Of a stretch of DNA of 64,000 nucleotides, positions 36,342-42,654 are shown piece after piece. This DNA is from Falsihalocynthiibacter arcticus. GTDB lineage: Bacteria > Pseudomonadota > Alphaproteobacteria > Rhodobacterales > Rhodobacteraceae. The notes under the pieces are model-generated. The model saw nothing but the letters and a program-made list of their open reading frames with translations. It ran no database searches and was not told the DNA's origin. The position numbers were made by a program, and so were the translations under genes. Each line of letters starts with the position of its first letter. Positions within the stretch are counted from its first letter, which is position 1. The stretch spans positions 2,137,501 through 2,201,500 of the forward strand of contig NZ_CP014327.1 of the NCBI RefSeq assembly GCF_000812665.2, read 5' to 3'.

Positions 36342-36570
36342 AGGGACCGTCATGGGAAGCCCGCCGTGAGTGCTAACACAGCTTTCTCGCGCACGCGCAC
36401 GCGCGAGGGGGCAGTGAAAAGCTTATAGCGGCGTAATCTAGGGACCGATATGGGCTGGTATTTAGAGCTGACCACAATTCAGAGAATCTCCCCCAACTGC
36501 ACGAAAGGCGGAAACTGACTTTTTACCTTTCAACTGCCTGTGCGTGAATTTTCCTATCCCATGCGGTCCG
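36342..36570. repeat. Three copies of the motif GGACCGNNATGGG
   Basis: Direct copies at 36342-36356 (AGGGACCGTCATGGG) and 36440-36454 (AGGGACCGATATGGG), and an inverted copy at 36558-36570 (CCCATGCGGTCCG). The spacing is about 98 and 116 bases. They could be iterons bound by the element's helix-turn-helix protein, or integrase arm sites. Noted by eye; no statistics were run. Confidence 0.5.
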
Positions 36571-36724
36571 TCAGCGCAGTGCTTAGAGATATGACCACCC
36601 CCTTGGGGTGCGCCTCTAAACTTTACCTGTTGCGGTTTAAGGCATGCGAGATTCGTAGCGCTGACTACTAGTTCTCACAACTCTACCCCTGCCTATGGCT
36701 TAGATGTATATATGTCCTGATATT

Positions 36725-36763
36725 TGTGACGCGACAAAGGCCAATATTGCCCAGCGCGTCACA
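36725..36763. repeat. 9-bp perfect inverted repeat TGTGACGCG/CGCGTCACA
   Basis: The arms are 36725-36733 and 36755-36763, with a 21-base spacer that itself holds GGC/GCC pairing around AATATT. It lies 57 bases past the stop of the minus-strand operon. It may be a transcript end without a T-run or a binding site for a dimeric protein. Confidence 0.55.
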
Positions 36764-36820
36764 GATTTTATGCCAGTTTGAAGTTCTGTCAGGGTGCTCG
36801 ATCAGCAACTGTCACGCCAG

Positions 36821-37246
36821 TTATGCCACCTTGTCCTGATTTTTATGCGGGGGTTTTGTTTTGTTCCAGCGTGCAAAGCTCATTGGTGCGGGTTGGCCTT
36901 CGCGTAGAGGAACCTCTTCGAGCGCCCAAACAGATGCGCGGCCAATGCCTGATGGGCCAAGGTGTGGCGCTTGAGTCATGCGGATGAAGCCGCGCTCCTG
37001 CAGGGTGTCGAACAATCCACCGATGGTGTTGCGATGCACGTTCAAAGCCTTTGCCGCGTCCCTGTGGCTTAGAATAATTGCGCTGTTATTCACGCCATTG
37101 AAACGGCGTTTGAGCTCGATGTAGAGCGCCCTCGGCGCGGGTTTCATTGTAGACCAGGCCTCTGTGGCTTGGACCCATTCGGGAAGCTGGACGTGACGCC
37201 CAGCCCCCTTTCCCCTTTTTTGCCATTTATAGGATTTAGTCGCCAT
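36821..37246 (-). CDS. Helix-turn-helix protein of the tRNA-Ser element
   Basis: A 141-residue basic protein. The N-terminus is Lys/Arg rich (MATKSYKWQKRGKGAGR), and the middle holds a winged-helix region (PAPRALYIELKRRFNG, SHRDAAKALNVHRNTIGGLF, DTLQERGFIRMTQ) that resembles replication-initiator or phage regulator winged helices. The C-terminus is disordered. It is the last gene of the element's operon: its ATG overlaps the end of the 43-codon gene (ATGGCGACTAA). It could bind the repeated motif in the adjoining non-coding end. Function not known. Confidence 0.65.
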   Translation of the reverse strand: MATKSYKWQKRGKGAGRHVQLPEWVQATEAWSTMKPAPRALYIELKRRFNGVNNSAIILSHRDAAKALNVHRNTIGGLFDTLQERGFIRMTQAPHLGPSGIGRASVWALEEVPLREGQPAPMSFARWNKTKPPHKNQDKVA

Positions 37247-37367
37247 AGATTGCACCTGTGAACAGATCCGCTTTGACTTGTGCCAAGGCAGTGCCTACGC
37301 GGGAACGCCGCTTGATTTCCTTTGCCAAGGCGCTGGGCGGTGCGGGGTTGTAAATGTGGCACTTCAT
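37236..37367 (-). CDS. 43-residue small protein in the element operon
   Basis: The frame starts MKCHIYNPAPPSALAKEIKR and ends GAIYGD before TAA. Its ATG overlaps the TGA of the upstream gene (ATGA), and its last codons overlap the start of the downstream helix-turn-helix gene. This tight coupling on both sides is the main support, since the length alone is weak evidence. The protein is basic in its middle (KEIKRRSRVG) and could be helical from residue 12 to 35. No family was recognised. It may bridge translation between its neighbours or be a small regulator. Confidence 0.6.
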   Translation of the reverse strand: MKCHIYNPAPPSALAKEIKRRSRVGTALAQVKADLFTGAIYGD

Positions 37368-37675
37368 GCGGCTTCTCCCTTGGCGGAAGGGGTAATGGTG
37401 GCAAGCAACTTATAGCGTGCGTGCGTCCCCTTGAATGGGCCTTCGTGTGCCTCTGTGTGGGTGATGATAGGGACGCCCATGCCGCGCAGGTTGAAGATGT
37501 AGGCGCTCCAACGTGGCGCGGGATTGTTTATCGGAGTGCATCCCTTGATGCCTGCTTGTGCCAGTTGTTCGAGCGCCCAGCGGTCACGGCCTTTGACTGT
37601 GATGGTGAACGGGTGTCCCTCTGTGGGGGTGATGATGAAGGTGGCGTCAGGCCAGCCGATATTGTTTTGAGCCAT
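37364..37675 (-). CDS. Small winged-helix-like protein
   Basis: A 103-residue protein starting MAQNNIGWPDATFIITPTEG. The core (RDRWALEQLAQAGIKGCTPI, then NPAPRWSAYIFNLRGMGVPI) resembles a small winged-helix domain found in alphaproteobacterial mobile elements, in which an ITHTE stretch follows. The ATG at 37675 has GAGGAA eight bases upstream, whereas the longer ORF start at 37891 overlaps the AlpA gene and has no site. It is coupled to the 43-codon gene by an ATGA overlap. It probably binds DNA; its role in the element is unknown. Confidence 0.65.
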   Translation of the reverse strand: MAQNNIGWPDATFIITPTEGHPFTITVKGRDRWALEQLAQAGIKGCTPINNPAPRWSAYIFNLRGMGVPIITHTEAHEGPFKGTHARYKLLATITPSAKGEAA

Positions 37676-37781
37676 GCTCAATTCCTCTCTTCTAAGAGTT
37701 GTATTTTGAAGGGAGAGGACGTAGGGTTTGGCTGTCGAGACCGTATGCCCGTGTCCCCTTAGTTGGCGGCGCGGGTTTACT

Positions 37782-37967
37782 TTATGCCGCGTCCGCCTGC
37801 TTGGATGCGACCCAAGCGGCCAAGCTGGATTCAGTCCAGCCAACGGCGCGTTTGCCGATGCGGATTGGCTTGGGGAATGTTCCCTCTGCAATCATGACAT
37901 AAAGCGTCGAGCGCGAAAGTCCGATGCGCTTTTCGACCTGTGTGCGTCTTAGGATATTGTCTGCCAT
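37782..37967 (-). CDS. AlpA-family regulator / excisionase
   Basis: A 61-residue MerR-like helix-turn-helix protein: LRRTQVEKRIGLSRSTLYVM, then the wing FPKPIRIGKRAVGWTESSLA. AlpA-type proteins activate the integrase of integrated elements and serve as recombination directionality factors. In this element it would control excision. It starts about 90 bases after the cargo gene and precedes the winged-helix gene. The family is clear; whether it acts as activator or excisionase is not decidable. Confidence 0.88.
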   Translation of the reverse strand: MADNILRRTQVEKRIGLSRSTLYVMIAEGTFPKPIRIGKRAVGWTESSLAAWVASKQADAA

Positions 37968-38056
37968 ATCTGTTCCCTATCTGTTTCTACAGGAACAACC
38001 TAAATGAGCTGATTTTTAAGTTCACCAACAAGGATGGAGACACCAAGCATGTTCTT

Positions 38057-38740
38057 TCATGCCTTGGTGTTCCCTTCAAATCTCTTTAGCGCATTCATTG
38101 CACTGTGGGGGCTTCCCTCTATCTCGAAGTATGACCAAATATCATTCACAAATTGCCCAAATTTGGTTTCAAGCTTTGGGTGGCCGAAGCGCCTATCGAC
38201 TGCCTTCGTTTCATTCCAGTAAGAAAGGCATCCGCGAATGGCGTCGACGCTCTTCCAGTTGGTGGCGTTTGTCTTTGATCTGGGGTCATGCTCTGATATT
38301 ATGTAGCTGCGAGTATTCTCTATCGGCTTGCTCAAAAGCTTGTGCATATCAAATAGGCAATAATAAGCGTCATATGGGGTCGCGGTTTGGGTTGCAGACC
38401 AACCAAGCGGCCGCTCTCTCTTTGAGAAGTCGGTGTACGATGAAGACCAAATGCTAAGTCTGTCACGCACAAACTCAGAAATTTCTAGTGTTTCAATTTC
38501 ATGTAAGAGTTCAGCTAGCCTTTCCAGTGCCTTCAAATCTCGCGCACCTGCATGGGGTTTGTGGGCAAATAAGAATATTTTCGACCAAAATTTTTCAGCC
38601 TCTTCAACAAGGTCTGCGTCTGCCAGCTCGGTCAAAAAGTGACTATAAAGGATTTCGCCAATTTCGCCAAAGACCGTTTCCCAATATTCGTCAGATGGTC
38701 CATTGTCGCCAATGTCATGGTCGCTGTATCTTTTACCCAT
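38057..38740 (-). CDS. Unknown cargo protein of the tRNA-Ser element
   Basis: A 227-residue soluble protein with no family recognised. It begins MGKRYSDHDIGDNGPSDEYW and is largely helical (DADLVEEAEKFWSKIFLFAH, ALERLAELLHEIETLEISEF) with many aromatic residues, no membrane segment and no signal peptide. It overlaps the end of the integrase gene by 8 bases, so it is expressed with it. In small integrative elements the gene beside the integrase that is not needed for mobility is often a phage-defence or helper-interference gene. That is a positional inference only. The high Trp and Tyr content near the C-terminus is notable. Confidence 0.7.
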   Translation of the reverse strand: MGKRYSDHDIGDNGPSDEYWETVFGEIGEILYSHFLTELADADLVEEAEKFWSKIFLFAHKPHAGARDLKALERLAELLHEIETLEISEFVRDRLSIWSSSYTDFSKRERPLGWSATQTATPYDAYYCLFDMHKLLSKPIENTRSYIISEHDPRSKTNATNWKSVDAIRGCLSYWNETKAVDRRFGHPKLETKFGQFVNDIWSYFEIEGSPHSAMNALKRFEGNTKA

Positions 38741-39932
38741 TCAGCGGCACCACTTTCGCAGATCCATCCAACGCCAAGAAACCCGCCCATGCATCCATCA
38801 TCATGCGCCGCTTCTCAAATAGATCAGACCGCGCATATGCGGCCTCTGCTTTGTCTTTGAGGCTATGGGCCAAAGCTGACTCTGCGACTTCTCGGGGGAA
38901 GTTGGTTTGTTCTTGGGTCCATGTGCGGAATGATGTTCGGAACCCATGAATATCCACGTCATAACCCAACTCTTTGACTAGCTTGGACATGGTGGCGTCA
39001 CTTAAGGCTTTACCGCGCTTGGTGCCTTCAAAAACCAGACCCGATTCGCCAAGCGCTTTGGCTTGTTCAAGCAATTCGAGGGCGCGCCAACAAAGAGGGA
39101 TGCGATGCTCTTTCTTCGCCTTCATCCGTGACGCGGGAATAATCCATTCACCTTTTTCCAGATCAAACTCTGACCAGACCGCATTGCGCACTTCGCCAGA
39201 ACGGGTCGCGGTCAGGACTAGCAATTCAAATGCCAACTTCGTGGCGATGCCAGCGTTAGAGAGTTGGACGGTAGCAATGCAATTTGCAACGTCTTGATAG
39301 GGTAACGCCTTGCGCTGGGCGCTAGTGCGGTCGTGTTTGGGAAGGGCTTGGTTGATTGCCTCTGCGGGGTTGTCTTGTCGCCAGCCTTGCGCCACGGCCC
39401 ATTTCAGGACCATCCCAAGGCGCTGCTTAACCCGCCGCGCAGTTTCAGGTTTTGTTGTCCAGATAGGAGACAAGACCGCCAGCACATCGGCGGTGCTAAC
39501 ATCTGCGACCTTGATTTTGCCGATACGGGGGAAGGCGTAGGTTTCGAGTGTGCTGATGAATTGCTTTGAATGTTTTTCATTACGCCATGTCGGGCGGTGC
39601 AACTCGTAGACCCGCTGTGAAGCCTCCGCGAACGTCAGAGCTGCTTGTGCCTCTCTCTTGGCTTGCATGGGGTCACCACCGCTGCGGGCCAGCCTGCGGT
39701 TGTCTATGGCGTGCTGTCGCGCTTCCGAGAGGGGAACCAGTGACGGGTTGCCAAGTCCCAACTCACAACGCTTACCTCGTATGGTGATGCGTTGTACCCA
39801 TTGCTTAGAACCATTCGATTGCACGCGTAGGAATAAGCCTTGACCGTCGAAATACTTGCCAGCGTCTTTTACGGTTTTGACGAATTGGGCTGTGAGTGCC
39901 TTCTCTGGCCTGCGTAGTGATGCCTCCGCCAT
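38733..39932 (-). CDS. Tyrosine-type site-specific integrase (P4-like)
   Basis: A 399-residue integrase. The N-terminus (LTAQFVKTVKDAGKYFDGQG, then LFLRVQSNGSKQWVQR) is the arm-binding DUF4102 domain, followed by a SAM-like core-binding domain and the catalytic domain. Catalytic residues are likely the Arg in TATRSGEVRNAV, Lys/Arg in MKAKKEHRIPL, the HxxR of HGFRTSFRTW, the His in ALAHSLKDKAE, and the Tyr in AAYARSD. The ATG at 39932 has GGGGGA upstream, while the longer ORF uses TTG. It should integrate the element at the tRNA-Ser 3' end; the attR copy lies 148 bases upstream of its start. Confidence 0.93.
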   Translation of the reverse strand: MAEASLRRPEKALTAQFVKTVKDAGKYFDGQGLFLRVQSNGSKQWVQRITIRGKRCELGLGNPSLVPLSEARQHAIDNRRLARSGGDPMQAKREAQAALTFAEASQRVYELHRPTWRNEKHSKQFISTLETYAFPRIGKIKVADVSTADVLAVLSPIWTTKPETARRVKQRLGMVLKWAVAQGWRQDNPAEAINQALPKHDRTSAQRKALPYQDVANCIATVQLSNAGIATKLAFELLVLTATRSGEVRNAVWSEFDLEKGEWIIPASRMKAKKEHRIPLCWRALELLEQAKALGESGLVFEGTKRGKALSDATMSKLVKELGYDVDIHGFRTSFRTWTQEQTNFPREVAESALAHSLKDKAEAAYARSDLFEKRRMMMDAWAGFLALDGSAKVVPLNG

Positions 39933-40079
39933 TATCTTATCCCCCAATTTGTCCCCCAGAAGGTGGGGGATTGGATAGGATTATGTCGGAACTTGTCGGA
40001 AAGTAAATACACTTTAATCCACTGTGAAATATGGAGTATTTGTAGTTTACTGGATCTATCTGGAACACCTATCGGCGGA

Positions 40080-40093
40080 CTGCTCCTCCGCCA
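40080..40093 (+). repeat. attR: 14-bp copy of the tRNA-Ser 3' end
   Basis: CTGCTCCTCCGCCA, identical to 36023-36036. It sits between two integrase genes that read away from each other. A 13-bp partial match, CCTCCGCCATTAT, also occurs at 39923-39935 at the integrase start and 40086-40098 here. Confidence 0.8.
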
Positions 40094-40237
40094 TTATATT
40101 TCGTGCGTAAATTTTTTTTTGCATGAAATCAGTGGCTTAAATGCGATTTGACTGCCTTTGCTATCTCACCTCCCTTGATTTGCTACCCATTTTGCACCAC
40201 ATTTTGCATTACAAATGCGAACTGTGGGGGTATCAGT

Positions 40238-41572
40238 ATGTCAAAACCTGTCTTGCGTGGAACGACTTGGTATCTAAAGCGGCGGGTCCCTAAAAGGTAT
40301 GCGTCTGTTGAGCTGCGGCCCGTTGTTTGGGGCAGTCTCAAAACCGATTCCTATAGTGTTGCCGTGCAAAAAACTGCTGGGGTGTGGTTGTCGTATATCG
40401 AAGGCTGGGAAGCGCTTCTCGCAGGGCGGGATGGCGATGCGGCAGAGAAGTTTCGCGCCGCGCAACAGTTGGCGGCTCTGAGGGGATTTCAATTTTTATC
40501 GATCGATAAGGTCTCACAGGCGCCGTTGAATGAGGTTTTACAGCGCGTTGAGGCGACGCAGGCTGCCGATGGAGCGCCTGACGAGGTGGCCGCATCGGCT
40601 CTTTTAGGGGCGGTCGAAGCGCCGCAATTACGACTGTCTGGCATCGTAGAACTTGTCGAAACGCTTGCGGCTCATGACAATCGTTTTAAAAACAGCGAAC
40701 AATTGCGCTTGTGGCGCTCGCCGCGTCTGCGGGCGGTAAACAATTTGATATCGGCCCTTGGAGAAGACCTAAACGTTGCCACTGTTGGAACGGCGCAAGC
40801 GCGTAAACATAAGCGATGGTGGCTGGCCCGCATCGCCAAAGAGGGCCAGTCTGCAACGACGGCGAACAAGGACTTCAACTATATATCTGGTATGCTGACG
40901 CGCTTTTATGATGAGCTTGAACATGACGACCCGCCGCGCCCCTATGCAGGCGTCTCGATTCAAGATCGCCACGCAAAGCCGTCGCAGAAACGCGAAGTGC
41001 CTGTGGATTGGATTGTCGACAAATGGTTCGCGCCAGATGCGTTGGATGGCCTGAATGATGAGGCGCGGGACATTTTGTTAATGTCGATCGAAACAGGATG
41101 CCGTCAGAATGAGATTTATAATCTGCCGGCGTCAGCAATGCGCCTGACAAGCCCTATTCCTCATTTGCGTATCGCGCATGAGCTTTCGGACGATCCTGCA
41201 GAGCGCCGCGAAGTTAAAAACTTGCCGTCGCATAGGGAAATACCTCTGGTCGGCGTGGCTTTGGCTGCGGCCAAGAGGCATCCAGCGGGCTTTCCGAAAT
41301 ACCGCAATAAGAGCAACTACAGCGCAGCGGTAAACAAGTATTTGCGCAGCAATAGTTTGTTGCCTGAAGGCGTCACGATTGGCGGTACACGGCACAGTTG
41401 GGAAGGCCGCATGAAGCGTGCGGGCTATGAAATGGATGACCGAGGGGAGCTGATGGGACACTCGCTCAAAGCGCGCCGCGGTCGTGAGGTTTACGGCGAT
41501 GAAATGGGGTTATCTGAGCGACTTCGCATCGCGCAAGAAGTCATGTTGCCGGTTCCCGGGCACCTCGCCTAG
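40238..41572 (+). CDS. Tyrosine recombinase, DUF6538-type N-terminus
   Basis: A 444-residue integrase of a different subgroup from the one at 38733. The N-terminus (MSKPVLRGTTWYLKRRVPKR) matches DUF6538-like arms. The catalytic domain shows Arg in SIETGCRQNEIYNL, the TRHSWEGRM segment holding the His-x-x-Arg-like pair, and LMGHSLKARRGREVYG with the His and the likely nucleophile Tyr. The ATG at 40238 follows a GGGGG stretch; the longer ORF start at 40148 adds an unlikely hydrophobic leader. It begins 145 bases beyond attR and reads away from it, so tandem integration at the same tRNA is possible. Confidence 0.9.
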   Translation: MSKPVLRGTTWYLKRRVPKRYASVELRPVVWGSLKTDSYSVAVQKTAGVWLSYIEGWEALLAGRDGDAAEKFRAAQQLAALRGFQFLSIDKVSQAPLNEVLQRVEATQAADGAPDEVAASALLGAVEAPQLRLSGIVELVETLAAHDNRFKNSEQLRLWRSPRLRAVNNLISALGEDLNVATVGTAQARKHKRWWLARIAKEGQSATTANKDFNYISGMLTRFYDELEHDDPPRPYAGVSIQDRHAKPSQKREVPVDWIVDKWFAPDALDGLNDEARDILLMSIETGCRQNEIYNLPASAMRLTSPIPHLRIAHELSDDPAERREVKNLPSHREIPLVGVALAAAKRHPAGFPKYRNKSNYSAAVNKYLRSNSLLPEGVTIGGTRHSWEGRMKRAGYEMDDRGELMGHSLKARRGREVYGDEMGLSERLRIAQEVMLPVPGHLA

Positions 41573-41609
41573 GGGCCGAACTCGGCTGATTTACAAGTCG
41601 TCTATAGTG

Positions 41610-41894
41610 CTAATGTGGCAGGCGGGGCAGATAGCGCCGCGCGCGCTCAATCGTGTCGCGCTTCGCTTTCTCGATCTCGAGCTCCTTTTCCAGCCGAAGA
41701 AAAATCGGCAAATAGGCATCGTTTTTCTCAAGAAGCATGGCGATGACTTGAAGGCAGGACATTATGCGCAGTTGTGTTTGCGATAGCGTTTGATCGACTT
41801 CGTAAGGCGAGCCGCCAGAAGACACAGCGGCAGCGACGGGCGGCACTCCTGCCACCTCCTTGTCGCTTGCATGTCTCTTCTGGTCCCGTGCCAT
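41610..41894 (-). CDS. Small unknown protein behind the recombinase
   Basis: A 94-residue protein starting MARDQKRHASDKEVAGVPPV. A disordered N-terminus leads to an amphipathic helical half (TLSQTQLRIMSCLQVIAMLL, then FLRLEKELEIEKAKRDTIER) with coiled-coil character. It is convergent with the recombinase, whose stop is 38 bases away. No strong ribosome-binding site was seen, and another overlapping frame exists, so the call is moderate. No family was recognised. Confidence 0.5.
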   Translation of the reverse strand: MARDQKRHASDKEVAGVPPVAAAVSSGGSPYEVDQTLSQTQLRIMSCLQVIAMLLEKNDAYLPIFLRLEKELEIEKAKRDTIERARRYLPRLPH

Positions 41895-42654
41895 TGGCCG
41901 AGGTCTCCCGCCCGTTCCGGCGCAGCGCCGGACGGTCTATATTGATGAGTTTGATGCTGAAGTGTTCTCCAGCCGTCTGATCAAGAATATAGGGCATGGG
42001 CGGACCTCATAGGTGGAGATAAAGAGGCGGGATGTTTCTTTTTTGGGGATAAACAAGGTGTTGGAAAAAGTTTTTCAAAAGGAAAGAAGCAGTGGGAAAG
42101 CAAAAAAATCACTATAAAAACTCCAAAACCAAGAATCTAAAAAAGCCGTTACCTTTCTTCTTTTCAAAAACAGAAAAAAATTCACCTCTCTTCCTTTGAA
42201 GAAACAGAAAAACGCACCTCCTTTAAAAAACCGAAAACAAAAAAATACAAAAACTGCCAATCATTTCCTAAGACAGTGCTGCCCTATTTAAAGATGAAAT
42301 TCGATTTTCCGCGACTTTGATGGTCATTGGGTCCGGATCGAAAACCTAAGTGATTAACGCAGGCTTGCTGACGTTGGATGAAGGACGCTGGTTCTGACGG
42401 TGTGCGAAGTTGACCACGGTGCGCGTCGTTTCCGTCCTGCGTCAGAGTGGTTATCGTCGCCGATACTGTGGACGTACGAACACCGCGCCGCTTTCCAATT
42501 GGTTCATGTACCAACAATCAAAACTACAAGGACAACCATTTTCTAGACTCAGAACAGCAGACTCTTTTGACGGTTATCTCTTACCGTTTTTTTGTGCAGC
42601 GTTTTGATGTGGACGTTTATCAATAGGATTGGCGGCGAACTCCGACCTCTTTGT
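41895..42654. other. Non-coding, strand-biased A-rich region
   Basis: No convincing gene in about 760 bases. From 42060 to 42260 the plus strand is strongly A-rich with CTT-rich blocks, giving a low-complexity frame on the other strand rich in Phe that is unlikely to be coding. 42300-42650 shows short frames with no recognised content. It may be a former gene, a spacer, or an AT-rich site used in replication or silencing. Confidence 0.45.
42152..42247. repeat. Three imperfect repeats of about 30 bases
   Basis: Three copies share the pattern CTTT-N-AAA-N-AACAGAAAAA-N-CACCT: TTCTTTTCAAAAACAGAAAA, then TTCCTTTGAAGAAACAGAAA, then TCCTTTAAAAAACCGAAAAC. The first two copies end in a CACCTC block. 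They lie in the A-rich spacer between the recombinase and the AAA/M41 gene. Confidence 0.5.

Larger units (their letters stand above)
36037..36820. other. Non-coding end of the tRNA-Ser element
   Basis: No convincing gene on either strand over 784 bases. It holds three copies of GGACCGNNATGGG, a 7-bp inverted repeat CTCGCGC/GCGCGAG (36386-36407), a CACCCC/GGGGTG hairpin (36596-36610), a 9-bp inverted repeat at 36725-36763, and a G-run near 36300. This density of symmetric elements suggests an origin of replication, a packaging site or regulatory DNA. Near 36090 two CCCCC blocks resemble the leader just upstream of the integrase near 39940. Confidence 0.5.
36037..40093. mobile_element. Compact integrative element at tRNA-Ser, about 4.06 kb
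   Basis: A segment bounded by a 14-bp direct repeat, one copy being the end of tRNA-Ser. All six genes read on the minus strand: integrase, an unknown cargo protein of 227 residues, an AlpA-type regulator, a small winged-helix protein, a 43-codon gene, and a helix-turn-helix protein. There are no capsid, portal, relaxase or secretion genes, and 0.78 kb beside the tRNA is non-coding with repeats. The size and content fit a phage satellite or minimal genomic island that relies on a helper. The integrase lies at the end away from the tRNA, which is less common. That it is still able to excise is an inference. Confidence 0.75.

Noticed and set aside
42075-42260. Phe-rich frame on the minus strand
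   Set aside because: It is the shadow of an A-rich repetitive spacer, is low in complexity, and has no ribosome-binding site or recognised domain.
42284-42607. Two short frames in the spacer before the AAA/M41 gene
   Set aside because: Neither has a ribosome-binding site or recognisable content, and they overlap each other on opposite strands.
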